A stretch of 64,000 nucleotides of DNA. Source: Defluviitaleaceae bacterium (GTDB lineage Bacteria > Bacillota > Clostridia > Lachnospirales > WQUN01). How positions within the stretch are numbered: the stretch's first letter is position 1; every line of letters starts with the position of its first letter. The notes beneath the pieces are model-generated. The model was not told where the DNA came from. It did no database searches and was given only the letters and a program-made list of their open reading frames with translations. Shown one piece after another: positions 52,873 through 61,494 of this stretch. A program made the translations under genes and the position numbers. The stretch lies in NCBI GenBank assembly GCA_009787785.1, contig WQSR01000001.1, forward strand, positions 12 through 64,011, written 5' to 3'.

Positions 52873-53154
52873 ATGAAAGCAATTATTTTTGGAGCCGGTG
52901 AAGGCGGAAAGCCTTTATTTGCTGAAATGAAAAGAAATGGTGAACCATATGAAATAGTGGGGTTTATTGACAACAGGCTAAAGGGCACAGAGTTGTATGA
53001 TTTACCTGTTATTTCGCCTGAACAAATACAATCTTAACGGTTGCTTTTTGCAAATTCTATTCCTCTAATTATACGCGAAACCGAAATGCAGGATATTGAT
53101 ACAGAAGATGATTGGGCGATTGCTGAAATGAAATATAACCGGCAAAGGGTATGA
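52873..53154 (+). pseudogene. Remnant joining a NeuD-like N-terminus and a NeuA-like C-terminus
   Basis: Bases 52873-53037 encode 54 aa beginning MKAIIFGAGEGGKPLF and IVGFIDNR, the start of a PglD/NeuD-type or related Rossmann domain, then stop. The same frame resumes directly (53038-53154) for 38 codons with PLIIRETEMQDIDTEDDWAIAE. This is the typical C-terminal motif of acylneuraminate cytidylyltransferases. Two unrelated gene ends have thus been fused by deletion and then interrupted. Both parent families belong to nonulosonic acid biosynthesis. The identification of each short fragment is by motif only. Confidence 0.6.
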
Positions 53155-53208
53155 CGGCCCGTTCCCGTTTTATTCGGCTATACGATTCTGGAATTTGGTT
53201 CACCTTGT

Positions 53209-53236
53209 AACACTTCCCCCGCCCTCGCATATACTA
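53209..53236 (+). promoter_or_regulatory. Possible mother-cell sporulation (SigK-like) promoter
   Basis: CATATACTA (53228-53236) fits the CATAnnnTA -10 pattern of SigK-type promoters, and AACA (53209-53212) fits the short -35 pattern 15 bases upstream, one or two less than usual. It precedes a small hypothetical gene by 56 bases. Such degenerate patterns occur by chance, so support is weak. Confidence 0.2.
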
Positions 53237-53292
53237 CCAGTACAAGTCCTGCTTGGACTAAGTGATGGTTGAGGGGGGAGGTGAGAGAAGTG

Positions 53293-53595
53293 GTGAATAC
53301 GCAAACTACGCAAGAGAATCATGATAAGAAGAAGTCTATTGTGTGCAAGACCAAGACCTGTGAGAATATTTCCTTTACCGTACCGGTGGAGGTACGCGCC
53401 CATGCGGATGTGCGGGATATTGATTTGAAGTGTAAGGGATTTTATGTCATCAAGGACGAGGGAAAGCATAGTAAAGTGAGCAAATTTGAGATTGTGCAGG
53501 AGGTTTCCGCGCAAATTCCTATAGATTTTGTTACGGAAGTCGAGGTTAGGGATGAGTTCGTTGACTTTGACCCACGTGAATGTAATATTGGGTAG
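53293..53595 (+). CDS. Small hypothetical protein
   Basis: This 100-aa protein has two cysteines near the start (VCKTKTCENI), then beta-rich alternating segments (FTVPVEVRAHADVRDID, FEIVQEVSAQIPIDFVTEVEVRDEF). I do not recognise a family. The alternating valine-rich pattern resembles small clostridial structural proteins, including some spore-surface ones, but this is only an impression. GGAGGTGA sits eight bases before the GTG at 53293; GTG at 53290 is also possible. It is followed by a hairpin terminator shared with the convergent uvrA gene. Confidence 0.6.
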   Translation: MNTQTTQENHDKKKSIVCKTKTCENISFTVPVEVRAHADVRDIDLKCKGFYVIKDEGKHSKVSKFEIVQEVSAQIPIDFVTEVEVRDEFVDFDPRECNIG

Positions 53596-53603
53596 GTAAA
53601 GCG

Positions 53604-53635
53604 CGGCGGGGTTTATGTTTTGGCCCCGCCGTTTA
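53604..53635. terminator. Hairpin terminator between convergent genes
   Basis: CGGCGGGG (53604-53611) pairs perfectly with CCCCGCCG (53624-53631) around a 12-base T-rich loop and is followed by TTTA. It can stop transcription of the small gene and perhaps, from the other side, uvrA. Confidence 0.55.
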
Positions 53636-53643
53636 CATATTTA

Positions 53644-56478
53644 TCACAGCATGGGGCGCAGGAACTGCCCGGTGAAGGAGGCTTCGCATTGGGCTATGGC
53701 CTCCGGGGTGCCGGTGGCGACGACTTGGCCGCCCGCGCCGCCGCCTTCGGGGCCTAAGTCGATGATGTGGTCGGCGGTTTTGATGACGTCCAGGTTGTGC
53801 TCGATGACGACGACGGTGTTGCCCCAGTCGGTGAGTTTTTGGAGGATGGTGATGAGTTTTTGCACGTCGGCGGCATGGAGGCCGGTGGTGGGCTCGTCCA
53901 GGACGTAGAGGGTTTTGCCCGTGGCGCGGCGGGAGAGCTCGGTGGCCAGCTTGACGCGCTGGGCTTCGCCGCCGGAGAGGGTGGTGGAGGACTGACCCAG
54001 CTTGATGTAGGAGAGGCCCACGTCGTGGAGGGTCTGGAGCTTGTCACGTAGGCGGGGGAGGGCATCGAAAAAGGAGAGGGCGTCTTCCACGGTGAGGTTC
54101 AGCACCTCGGCGATGGTTTTTTGTTTGTATTTGACTTCCAGGGTCTCCCGGTTATAGCGTTTGCCGTGGCACACCTCGCAGGGGACATAGACATCGGGGA
54201 GGAAGTGCATCTCGATTTTGATGATGCCGTCGCCGGCGCAGGCTTCGCAACGGCCGCCCTTCACATTGAAGGAGAAGCGGCCTTTTTGGTAGCCGCGAAT
54301 TTTGGCCTCCGGGGTTTGGGCGAAGATGTCCCGGACCAGGTCGAAGAGACCCGTGTAGGTGGCCGGATTGGAGCGGGGGGTGCGGCCGATGGGGCTTTGG
54401 TCGATGCTGATGATTTTGTCCAGGTGCTGGAGGCCGGTGATGTCGGCGTGCTTGCCGGGCTTGACACGGGCGCGGTTCAAATCCCGTGCCAGGCGTTTGT
54501 AGAGGATTTCGTTGATGAGGGAACTTTTGCCCGAGCCGCTGACGCCGGTGACGCAGGTAAATACGCCGATGGGGATGCTCACGTCGATATTTTTCAGATT
54601 GTTTTCCGCCGCGCCGGTGATGCGCAGGATTTTGTCCGGGGCGGGACGGCGGGTGGCGGGGGTTTCGATGCGTTTTTTACCGCTCAGGTACTGGCCTGTG
54701 ATGCTTTCCTTGCATTTGAGCAGACCCTTTGCGTCGCCGGAATACACCACCCGGCCGCCATGAACCCCGGCGCGGGGGCCGATGTCCACGATATGGTCCG
54801 CCGCGTACATGGTGTCGGCGTCGTGCTCCACCACGATGAGGGTGTTGCCGATGTCGGTAAGGTGGCGCAGGGTTTTCAACAGGCGTTCGTTGTCCCGCTG
54901 GTGGAGCCCGATGGAGGGCTCGTCCAAAATATACACCACGCCCACCAGCCCCGAGCCGATTTGGGTAGCCAACCGGATGCGCTGGGCCTCCCCGCCGGAA
55001 AGGGAGCCCGCCGCCCGCGCCAGCGTGAGATAGTCCAGCCCCACGTCCATGAGAAAGCCCGTGCGGGCATGGATTTCCTTGAGGATGGGCCCGGCGATGA
55101 TGAGCTGGGTTTCGTTGAGCCGCAGGGCCTTGAAGAAATCCCGTACCTCGCCGATGGTCATTTCCGTCACGCCGGAGATATTCGTTTCCCCCAACGTAAC
55201 GGCCAGTACCTCGGGCTTGAGGCGGCGACCCTTACAGGCGGGGCATTTGATTTGCGTCATCAGGGTCTCGTATTCCATGCGCATATAATTGGAAGCGGTT
55301 TCGCGGTAACGCCGCCATTGGTTGTTCATGATGCCCTCGTGGGTGTAGGGATAGGAGCGGGCCTGTCCGTCCTGCCCGGTGTAGGATATACGCATTTGCT
55401 TGTCCGTGCCGTGCATGATGATATCTTGTATTTCCGGGGAAAGTTCGCTGTAGGGGGTGTTCAAATCAAAGCCAAAAACCTCCGCCAGGGCGATGAAAAT
55501 GGCGTGGGAGCCGCTGTTCTCCGCTTTGATGGCGTTCCAGCCGGGGGCGACGATGGCCCCCTGGGCCAAGGAGAGGGCGGGATTGGGCACCAGCAAATCC
55601 GGGTCGAAAATCATCTTCATGCCCAGGCCGGAGCAGTCGGGGCAGGCCCCGGCGGGATTGTTAAAGGAGAAGGCCCGGGGCTCGATTTCCGTCAGGGATA
55701 TGCCGCAGTCGGTACAGGCAAAATTGGCACTGAAAACCAAATCCCCTCCCCCGCCGGCGTCTGTCATGGCGAACACCACCAGCCCGCCGGAGAGCTGCAT
55801 GGCGGTTTCGATGGATTCGCTCAGGCGTTGCCGGATGCCCTCGCGCACCACCAGCCGGTCCACTACGATTTCTATGGTGTGCTTCTTATTTTTTACCAAA
55901 TCCGGGGTTTCGCCCAGGTCGTACACCTCGCCGTCGATACGGGCACGGACATAGCCACTGCGCCTCGCGTCCTCCAACAGCTTGGTATGCTCGCCTTTGC
56001 GGGCGCGTACCACGGGGGCCAGCACCTGCAAGCGCGTCCCCTCCCCCAGCGCGGAAACACTGTCCACAATCTGGTCCACGGTTTGCTTTTCCACCACCCG
56101 GCCGCACCGGGGACAATGGGGAACCCCCACCCGTGCGAACAGTAAACGCAGATAATCATATATCTCCGTCACCGTCCCCACCGTAGAGCGGGGGTTTTGG
56201 CTTGTGGTCTTTTGGTCTATGGAAATGGCGGGGGAAAGCCCCTCGATGAAGTCCACGTCGGGCTTTTCCATCTGCCCCAGAAATTGCCGCGCATAGGCCG
56301 AGAGGGACTCCACATACCGCCTCTGCCCTTCGGCGTAAATCGTGTCAAAGGCCAGGGAGGTTTTCCCCGAGCCGCTCAATCCGGTGAATACCACCATTTT
56401 GTCCCGTGGTATGGTCAAACTGATATTCTTCAAGTTATGACTGCGCGCACCCTTGATGGTGATTACATTTTTGTCCAT
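53644..56478 (-). CDS. uvrA: UvrABC system protein A
   Basis: This 944-aa excision-repair damage sensor is an ABC-type ATPase. The N-terminal Walker [15 protein letters not shown] is near residue 32. Zinc-finger cysteines ([16 protein letters not shown] and CPACKGRRL) follow, and the first signature is in [14 protein letters not shown]. The second Walker A is [13 protein letters not shown] near 640, the zinc finger is CEACAGDG...CEVCHGKRY, and the C-terminal signature [15 protein letters not shown] with [11 protein letters not shown] closes the second cassette. Length and all motifs are normal. GAGAGGA precedes the ATG at 56478, so the extra 20 residues of the longer upstream frame are excluded. 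Confidence 0.97.
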   Translation of the reverse strand: MDKNVITIKGARSHNLKNISLTIPRDKMVVFTGLSGSGKTSLAFDTIYAEGQRRYVESLSAYARQFLGQMEKPDVDFIEGLSPAISIDQKTTSQNPRSTVGTVTEIYDYLRLLFARVGVPHCPRCGRVVEKQTVDQIVDSVSALGEGTRLQVLAPVVRARKGEHTKLLEDARRSGYVRARIDGEVYDLGETPDLVKNKKHTIEIVVDRLVVREGIRQRLSESIETAMQLSGGLVVFAMTDAGGGGDLVFSANFACTDCGISLTEIEPRAFSFNNPAGACPDCSGLGMKMIFDPDLLVPNPALSLAQGAIVAPGWNAIKAENSGSHAIFIALAEVFGFDLNTPYSELSPEIQDIIMHGTDKQMRISYTGQDGQARSYPYTHEGIMNNQWRRYRETASNYMRMEYETLMTQIKCPACKGRRLKPEVLAVTLGETNISGVTEMTIGEVRDFFKALRLNETQLIIAGPILKEIHARTGFLMDVGLDYLTLARAAGSLSGGEAQRIRLATQIGSGLVGVVYILDEPSIGLHQRDNERLLKTLRHLTDIGNTLIVVEHDADTMYAADHIVDIGPRAGVHGGRVVYSGDAKGLLKCKESITGQYLSGKKRIETPATRRPAPDKILRITGAAENNLKNIDVSIPIGVFTCVTGVSGSGKSSLINEILYKRLARDLNRARVKPGKHADITGLQHLDKIISIDQSPIGRTPRSNPATYTGLFDLVRDIFAQTPEAKIRGYQKGRFSFNVKGGRCEACAGDGIIKIEMHFLPDVYVPCEVCHGKRYNRETLEVKYKQKTIAEVLNLTVEDALSFFDALPRLRDKLQTLHDVGLSYIKLGQSSTTLSGGEAQRVKLATELSRRATGKTLYVLDEPTTGLHAADVQKLITILQKLTDWGNTVVVIEHNLDVIKTADHIIDLGPEGGGAGGQVVATGTPEAIAQCEASFTGQFLRPML

Positions 56479-57228
56479 GTGTATGTCCTCTCCGGTCAAA
56501 GTCGAACATACTATACAACAACGCAATGGCAATAGCAAGAATAAATGTTCTTGTCACCCTTTCCCGTCCGCTTCATAAAATGATACGAACAAACCATTAT
56601 GGGAGGTTGTTATGGGAACAGGCTTTTTGGAGGTTGTCACTTCCACCGGCATAGGCGCGTTGCCGCTGGCCCACACAAGGATAATTGTTTCCAGAGATGG
56701 GAATGTAGTGCATGAATTTCTAACCGATGAAAGTGGCATAGGTGAATCCGTGCCGTTGGAAGCACCCGAAGTCGCGTTGACCCTGGACGTGGAATACTAT
56801 GGCGTACCCTATTCCTTGTACGATGTGCGGGCGGAAGCCCCCGGCTTCATGACCACCATTATCCGCGGCGTGGAAATTCTGGATACCGAAACCAGTATCC
56901 TACCGATAAACATGCTCCCCGCTACGGAAGAAGGCGGGGTGAATGAGTTTGACGTGGGCGTCCACAACCTGACCTCTACCGAAGACCGCCACATGGAACG
57001 CCCCGGCCCCTTCAGCCCCCGGGTGCTCTCCGAAGTAATTATTCCCGAATTTATCACCGTCCACCTGGGCCGCCCCGACCGCGTGGCCCGCAACGTCCGC
57101 GTCCCCTTTGTCTACTATATCAAAAACGTTTGCTCCCACGAAATCTACGCCACCTGGCCCGCCGCTTCCCTAGAGGCGAATATCTATTGCCAGATTTCTT
57201 TGGCGTTGAATCGGATTTTTACAAACAG

Positions 57229-57262
57229 CCACCGGTTGGGAAGGGAACTTCGCAACCGGTGG
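57229..57262. repeat. Perfect 10-bp inverted repeat at the truncation junction
   Basis: CCACCGGTTG (57229-57238) and CAACCGGTGG (57253-57262) are perfect complements with a 14-base loop. TTGACA begins at the next base. It may be a hairpin, a recombination scar or an operator. Confidence 0.5.
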
Positions 57263-57296
57263 TTGACAAATTGCCAGCTTAAATTGGTAGACCCCG

Positions 57297-57306
57297 GTTG
57301 CGCAAC
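57297..57306. promoter_or_regulatory. Palindrome GTTGCGCAAC before TATACT, candidate operator
   Basis: A perfect 10-base palindrome lies five bases before a TATACT -10-like box (57311-57316) and 32 bases before the XRE start. A repressor bound there would block the promoter. No convincing -35 hexamer is seen. Confidence 0.35.
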
Positions 57307-57338
57307 TATGTATACTCCACAGGAAAGAGGTGAGGCAA

Positions 57339-57947
57339 ATGGACATTGGGCGCAGGGTTCAGGCGTTGCGCGTGAAAAGTGGCTTATCGCAGGAGGCCCT
57401 CGCAGACCAGATAGGCGTCACACGGCAGTCCATTTCCAAGTGGGAATTAGGACAAGCCTTGCCCGACACGGAAAAAATCGTACAGCTTAGCCGATTGTTC
57501 GGCGTGGCTACAGACTGGCTTTTGCTTTATGAAGGCCCCATGCTCGCGAAACCGAATAGACAATCATTGCGTTTTGGCATGTATTTGATTGTCAAGGATT
57601 TCAGCAAATCCGTTGATTTCTATGAAAAGCTACTCAGCATGAGGGTGTCCACCGTGGGGGCCAACCGCTTCGCACAATTTTTCTTTGACGGCATTTGTAT
57701 GTCAATCATGAACGAAGCCCACTTGCCCGGTCATGATTATAGCGGCTGCGGAGACCACAAGTTCGCCTTGAATTTTTGGATAGCAGACTTGGCCACAGAA
57801 TATGAGCGGGTAAAGAGCCTTAACATAGGGCGCACAACGGAAATCATCCACCCCCATTCCAATTACTATTTTTTCAATGTCTATGACCCCGATGGGAATG
57901 TTATAGAAATAACCGGCCATTATGAGCCAATCGAAGGAGATGAATAA
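57339..57947 (+). CDS. XRE helix-turn-helix regulator fused to a glyoxalase/VOC domain
   Basis: This is a 202-aa protein. Residues 1-62 form an XRE helix-turn-helix (QEALADQIGVTRQSISKWELGQALPD). Residues 75-202 form a vicinal oxygen chelate domain (FGMYLIVKDFSKSVDFYEKLL; AQFFFDGICMSIM; FFNVYDPDGNVIEITGHYE). A VOC domain here probably serves as a ligand sensor for the attached DNA-binding head, or as an enzyme controlled with it. The final Glu of a metal site (VIEI) is present, and the other ligands are uncertain. AGGTGAGG precedes the ATG. It is directly adjacent (0-base gap) to the zinc-ribbon gene. Confidence 0.85.
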   Translation: MDIGRRVQALRVKSGLSQEALADQIGVTRQSISKWELGQALPDTEKIVQLSRLFGVATDWLLLYEGPMLAKPNRQSLRFGMYLIVKDFSKSVDFYEKLLSMRVSTVGANRFAQFFFDGICMSIMNEAHLPGHDYSGCGDHKFALNFWIADLATEYERVKSLNIGRTTEIIHPHSNYYFFNVYDPDGNVIEITGHYEPIEGDE

Positions 57948-58220
57948 ATGTCTAAATCCACTGTAACTCCGCTGTGCCAAAGCTGTGCGATGCCCATGGA
58001 TGCACCCGACAAATTCGGCTTGGATGCAGATGGAAGTCAAAGCGCGGACTACTGCTGTCATTGCTGGAAGAAGGGAAAATTTGCCTACAACAGCACACTT
58101 GAGCAAGCGGTAGAAAACAACATACCGTGGTGGCGTGAAGATGGCGATAAAAGCGATGACGAAGCCCGCACCCGCATCATGGAGGTTTTTCCAAAGCTAA
58201 AACGCTGGGCCAAGGCATAA
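57948..58220 (+). CDS. Zinc-ribbon domain protein
   Basis: This 90-aa protein has LCQSCAMPM near the start and DYCCHCWKKGKF (about residues 34-45), giving a four-cysteine zinc ribbon of the putative zinc-ribbon family (PF12674-like). It has an acidic helical tail. Starting one base after the XRE-VOC stop, it is part of the same transcript. A strong terminator follows. The function is unknown; it often accompanies small stress-type regulators. Confidence 0.8.
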   Translation: MSKSTVTPLCQSCAMPMDAPDKFGLDADGSQSADYCCHCWKKGKFAYNSTLEQAVENNIPWWREDGDKSDDEARTRIMEVFPKLKRWAKA

Positions 58221-58227
58221 TAGCTGA

Positions 58228-58267
58228 AAGAGTGTCGCAGTCGCCAAAAACTGCAACACTCTTTTTT
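58228..58267 (+). terminator. Rho-independent terminator
   Basis: AAGAGTGTCGCAG (58228-58240) pairs with CTGCAACACTCTT (58251-58263), with one mismatch, around a 10-base loop, followed by a T run. Confidence 0.8.
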
Positions 58268-58370
58268 ATATGTGCGGCTCTATTGCATAAAAAATAAGGG
58301 GTTGGTAATTATCCCTATTTTGCATATAATACGGGCATTGAATGACGATTACTTTACCGAGGTGTATAAA

Positions 58371-58589
58371 ATGCCAAATTATGACTTGCGCTGTACCAAG
58401 TGCAACACCGAGCATAACATCCGTGCCAGCATGAAGGAAAAATCCGAAATGCAAATCCCTTGCCCGGATTGCGGCTCCTTTGAATTGGAAACCGTATTCA
58501 AATCTGCCCCCGCGTTTGTAAAGGGCATGAGTTCGCCCCCCTGCCCACAGCGTAGCACCTGCGGTGCGGCTTGCCCCCATGCGGGATAA
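58371..58589 (+). CDS. FmdB-type zinc-ribbon protein
   Basis: This 72-aa protein is of the FmdB/regulatory zinc-ribbon type. YDLRCTKCNTEHNIRASM has the first CxxC and PCPDCGSFELETVFKS the second. A Cys-rich end (SSPPCPQRSTCGAACPH) could bind another metal. CGAGGTG before the ATG at 58371 defines the start. The role is unknown; such proteins are widespread and small. Confidence 0.8.
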   Translation: MPNYDLRCTKCNTEHNIRASMKEKSEMQIPCPDCGSFELETVFKSAPAFVKGMSSPPCPQRSTCGAACPHAG

Positions 58590-58723
58590 AAAATTATACG
58601 AAAACAATGCGAGCCATTTGCTCGTTATTTTTTTGCCCATTTTTGCTTTCCAAATTTTCCCTTGACGCATTCGTTTTAGCGAAGTATAATTTTATAACAA
58701 AGCAAGCAACCCGGAGGTGGAAA

Positions 58724-59239
58724 ATGCAAGGGTTTATTACCGTTCATCAAGCGGCTGAGAAATGGCATGTTACCCCGCGACAAATTCAACTGTGGTGCAA
58801 GACAAAAAAAATCCTTGGCGTGCAAAAATGGGGGCGTGATTGGGCAATTCCGATGGATGCAGTCAGACCACCCATTAAGCACAAAAACAATATAACGACT
58901 GCGATGCAAGAAATAACAGAAGAAGCAAAAATCTTATTTGGCGACTCGCTGGTGAAAATTGTTATGTTTGGTTCATATGCACGGAACGATTTTACCGAAG
59001 GCGAATCTGACTTGGATGTCGCATTATTCTTGGAGTGCAAACCCCTTGAAGTTATTGCAAAACGAAATGAATTAATAGATGCAACTATAAACTTAGACTA
59101 CAAGCACAATATAATGGCTTCATACAGAATTGTTTCTGCAAATCAGTTCGAAGATTGCAAGGATGGGGTAGGATTGTATTCCAATATTTTAACGGAAGGC
59201 GTGTCTTACTATGAGCGACCACAGAAAACATTTAGTTGA
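58724..59239 (+). CDS. MNT-type nucleotidyltransferase antitoxin with N-terminal helix-turn-helix
   Basis: This is a 171-aa protein. Residues 1-55 are an excisionase/MerR-like helix-turn-helix (ITVHQAAEKWHVTPRQIQLW, then GRDWAIPMDAV). Residues 75-171 are a minimal nucleotidyltransferase domain with VMFGSYARNDFTEGESDLDVALF, the GS-x(9+)-DxD catalytic pattern. MNT proteins pair with HEPN RNases, and they modify or inhibit the toxin. The HTH fusion suggests that the antitoxin also regulates its own promoter. CGGAGGTGG precedes the ATG. It overlaps the HEPN gene by 29 bases. Confidence 0.85.
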   Translation: MQGFITVHQAAEKWHVTPRQIQLWCKTKKILGVQKWGRDWAIPMDAVRPPIKHKNNITTAMQEITEEAKILFGDSLVKIVMFGSYARNDFTEGESDLDVALFLECKPLEVIAKRNELIDATINLDYKHNIMASYRIVSANQFEDCKDGVGLYSNILTEGVSYYERPQKTFS

Positions 59240-59627
59240 AAATTGGATTGAGAAAGCGGAGGCACGATATAAAGCAGCACAAGTGTTATTTGATTCAAAA
59301 CTTTACGGGGATGCGGCATCAAAGCTCTATTATGCAATTTACAGCACACTTCGGGCAGTATTTGCCGCAGATAATATTATTGCAAAAAATGACCGAGATA
59401 TTAAAAAGCACCCCACATTAATCGGCACGTTCAACAAGCGTTATGTTCACGAGGAAAAAATTTTCCCACCTTCGTTTCCGGCATTCATTAAAAAAGTGGA
59501 AGCCCTTCGCGTCGACATAGATTACGGCGACATGGTGGATATATTGGAAGATGATGTTTCACCACATATGCTATTTTTCCAAGAGTTTTATACAGCAGTA
59601 ACCGAATATATCAAAAGGAGGACGTAA
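59211..59627 (+). CDS. HEPN-domain protein (toxin partner)
   Basis: This 138-aa helical protein of the HEPN/UPF0332 group has AEARYKAAQVLFDSKLYGDA, KLYYAIYSTLRAVFA, and RDIKKH, which fits the R-x4-6-H RNase motif. It would act as the toxin, an RNase, controlled by the overlapping MNT gene. The start at 59211 has GGAAGG 11 bases upstream. The Mrr-like gene begins four bases after its stop. Confidence 0.82.
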   Translation: MSDHRKHLVENWIEKAEARYKAAQVLFDSKLYGDAASKLYYAIYSTLRAVFAADNIIAKNDRDIKKHPTLIGTFNKRYVHEEKIFPPSFPAFIKKVEALRVDIDYGDMVDILEDDVSPHMLFFQEFYTAVTEYIKRRT

Positions 59628-59631
59628 AACA

Positions 59632-60555
59632 ATGGCCATCCCCACCTTTCAAGATGTAATGCTACCGATTATGAAGTTTGCCGAGGGCGTTGAAAGCCGG
59701 TCGGTTAAGGAATCCGTCGAACATATTGAAAAACTGTACAATCTCACCGATGAGGAGAAGCAGGAGCGTGTTCCCAGCGGAAGAACACGCTCTGTTCACA
59801 ATCGTGTAGCGTGGGCATTTGCTCACTTGAAAAAAGCCGGTCTTCTTGAGTCTGTGCATGGAAAACGCGGTTTTTATAGCCTCACTGAACCCGGAAAAAA
59901 AGTGCTGGCTAACAATCCGCAGCAAATAGACATGAGAACCCTGAGTGAGCATCCCGGATACTATAACTTTCGCGGGCAAGGTGAAAGTGTTTCGGAAACA
60001 GTGCTTCATGATGATATTAAAAACGCCGATAAAACCCCCGAGGAAATCATGGGAACTTTATCCTCGCAGTTGGATTTGCAACTTGCAGATGAACTGTTGG
60101 AATCCATATACAATAACTCACCCACATTTTTTGAATTTTTGGTAGTCGATTTATTACTAAAGATGGGCTACGGCGGCCTCGAAGGTTCTGGCGAGGTCAC
60201 AAAAAAATCCGGCGATGGTGGAATCGATGGCGTTATAAAACAAGATGAACTAGGGCTTGATATGATTTACATACAAGCCAAGCGGTGGGATAAAGACTCC
60301 ACCGTTTCTCGCCCGGATATTCAGAAATTTGCCGGAGCTTTGTTGGGCGAAGGTGCTACCAAGGGTGTATTCATCACAACAGCGAGTTTTGCAAAGCCTG
60401 CGGTGGATTATGCGAAATCTGTACCTAACGCCAAAATTATCCTTATCGACGGATTATCCCTGGCAAAGCTGATGATAAAACATGACATTGGTGTCGGAAC
60501 AAGCAATATTATCCGAATTAAAAAAATCGATTCTGATTATTTTGAAGAACAATAA
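59632..60555 (+). CDS. Mrr-like restriction endonuclease (type IV)
   Basis: This is a 307-aa protein. An N-terminal winged-helix region (about residues 1-90; SGRTRSVHNRVAWAFAHLKKAGLL) is the Mrr-N-type DNA-binding part. A catalytic PD-(D/E)XK domain of Mrr-cat type spans about 160-280: KKSGDGGIDGVIKQDELGLD and IYIQAKRW give the D and QxK residues, with GVFITTASFAKPAV following. Mrr proteins cut modified foreign DNA. AGGAGG precedes the ATG. It follows the HEPN gene by four bases, making a compact defence cluster. Confidence 0.87.
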   Translation: MAIPTFQDVMLPIMKFAEGVESRSVKESVEHIEKLYNLTDEEKQERVPSGRTRSVHNRVAWAFAHLKKAGLLESVHGKRGFYSLTEPGKKVLANNPQQIDMRTLSEHPGYYNFRGQGESVSETVLHDDIKNADKTPEEIMGTLSSQLDLQLADELLESIYNNSPTFFEFLVVDLLLKMGYGGLEGSGEVTKKSGDGGIDGVIKQDELGLDMIYIQAKRWDKDSTVSRPDIQKFAGALLGEGATKGVFITTASFAKPAVDYAKSVPNAKIILIDGLSLAKLMIKHDIGVGTSNIIRIKKIDSDYFEEQ

Positions 60556-60570
60556 TGGGACGGTGAAGGC

Positions 60571-60987
60571 ATGAAATCCTACCGAAAAGAACTAACCATC
60601 CGCGCCAAAACCCGCCGCGCATACATCAACATAACATCCGATGTGGAAGCCGCGCTGGCCGAAAGCGGTATCCGCGAGGGGCTGTGCCTCGTCAATGCCA
60701 TGCACATAACCGCCAGCGTGTTCATAAACGACAACGAAAGCGGCTTGCACCGGGATTTCGAACGCTGGTTGGAGAAACTTGCACCGGAAAAGCCCCATGA
60801 GCAATACGACCACAACGGTTATGAAGACAACGCCGATGCACATTTGAAGCGTTCTGTGATGGGACGCGAAGTTGTGGTGGCTGTCACCAACGGCAAGCTG
60901 GACTTCGGCACATGGGAGCAGATTTTTTATGGTGAATTTGATGGTATGCGTGACAAACGTGTGCTGATAAAAGTAATCGGGGAATAG
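60571..60987 (+). CDS. YjbQ family (UPF0047) protein
   Basis: This 138-aa protein has [48 protein letters not shown]-like spacing ([18 protein letters not shown]), and LGTWEQIF-type [14 protein letters not shown] at the end, all hallmarks of the YjbQ family. Members have secondary thiamine-phosphate synthase activity; the biological role is unclear. The fold contains the conserved His residues. It is the first gene of a tightly packed run of small genes. Confidence 0.86.
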   Translation: MKSYRKELTIRAKTRRAYINITSDVEAALAESGIREGLCLVNAMHITASVFINDNESGLHRDFERWLEKLAPEKPHEQYDHNGYEDNADAHLKRSVMGREVVVAVTNGKLDFGTWEQIFYGEFDGMRDKRVLIKVIGE

Positions 60988-60989
60988 GG

Positions 60990-61118
60990 GTGGCCGCCAT
61001 CACCATTTACCCAAACCCAAATTGCAAAACATTCATTGCCACACGATACATGACAAAGATGGATAAAAAGGAAGCCTATCGGCTTGTGCCGTCCGGGTTC
61101 AACAAAAAGAAAATCTGA
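60990..61118 (+). CDS. Possible 42-aa protein
   Basis: A GTG two bases after the YjbQ stop opens a 42-codon frame (starting VAAITIYPNPNCKTFI, ending GFNKKKI). GGGG lies immediately upstream, too close for a normal Shine-Dalgarno. It may be a small basic peptide or the remnant of a larger gene. I recognise no family. Confidence 0.35.
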   Translation: MAAITIYPNPNCKTFIATRYMTKMDKKEAYRLVPSGFNKKKI

Positions 61119-61135
61119 TGGGAGCGTGAGCAAAT

Positions 61136-61489
61136 ATGGGAATAACCGAAGGCGGCATTGTCTTTGCGATTATTATTGCGTTCTGCGGGCTTTGTTTTTG
61201 GGGTATCGCCCTATGGGCCTTCAGGCGTAAAACACCCATGCACTTTTGGGCAGGTACTGAGGTGAACCTCGTAGAAATAAAAAATGTTCCTGCGTTCAAT
61301 CGCGAAAATGCTATTATGTGGCTGGTATATGGGTGTGCTTTCATCATCCCGGCGATTATTGGGCTTTTTGATATGGCCGCAGGTGCGATTTGGGTGGGCT
61401 TTGTTTCAGTGGCAGGAATTGTGCCATTGATTTTGAACTATCGGCGCATTTACAACAAATATAAAACAAATGCTGAAAGAGAGGTCTAA
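61136..61489 (+). CDS. Small membrane protein
   Basis: This 117-aa protein has three hydrophobic spans (about residues 5-28, 60-80 and 82-105). A basic loop (RRKTPMHFW) follows the first. No family is recognised. GGGAGCG precedes the ATG. It lies in the same-direction run with the MBL-fold gene six bases downstream. Confidence 0.7.
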   Translation: MGITEGGIVFAIIIAFCGLCFWGIALWAFRRKTPMHFWAGTEVNLVEIKNVPAFNRENAIMWLVYGCAFIIPAIIGLFDMAAGAIWVGFVSVAGIVPLILNYRRIYNKYKTNAEREV

Positions 61490-61494
61490 CGCAC

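Larger units (their letters stand above)
56612..57490 (+). pseudogene. Clostridial peptidoglycan-binding-type protein, 3' truncated
   Basis: The first ~205 residues are a recognisable clostridial domain set: GFLEVVTSTGIGALPLAHTR, a carboxypeptidase-regulatory-like beta domain with YDVRAEAPGF, then VIIPEFITVHLGRP, VPFVYYIKNV and ATWPAASLEANIYCQISLAL with NRIFT. In relatives this continues into a spore- or cell-wall-related C-terminal part. Here it diverges after NRIFT (about base 57222) into unrelated DNA, and the open frame runs by chance into the next gene. The last ~88 codons are thus not original. A GGGAGG precedes the ATG. The junction carries an inverted repeat (57229-57262). Confidence 0.65.

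Noticed and set aside
54121-56145. A 674-codon open frame opposite uvrA
   Set aside because: It is the mirror of a GC-rich, fully motif-complete uvrA gene; its translation is low-complexity (Gly/Ala/His/Asp-rich) with no recognisable domain.
57263-57268. TTGACA as -35 box of the XRE-VOC gene
   Set aside because: No -10-like sequence occurs 16-18 bases downstream (57285-57292), while the TATACT at 57311 is too far.
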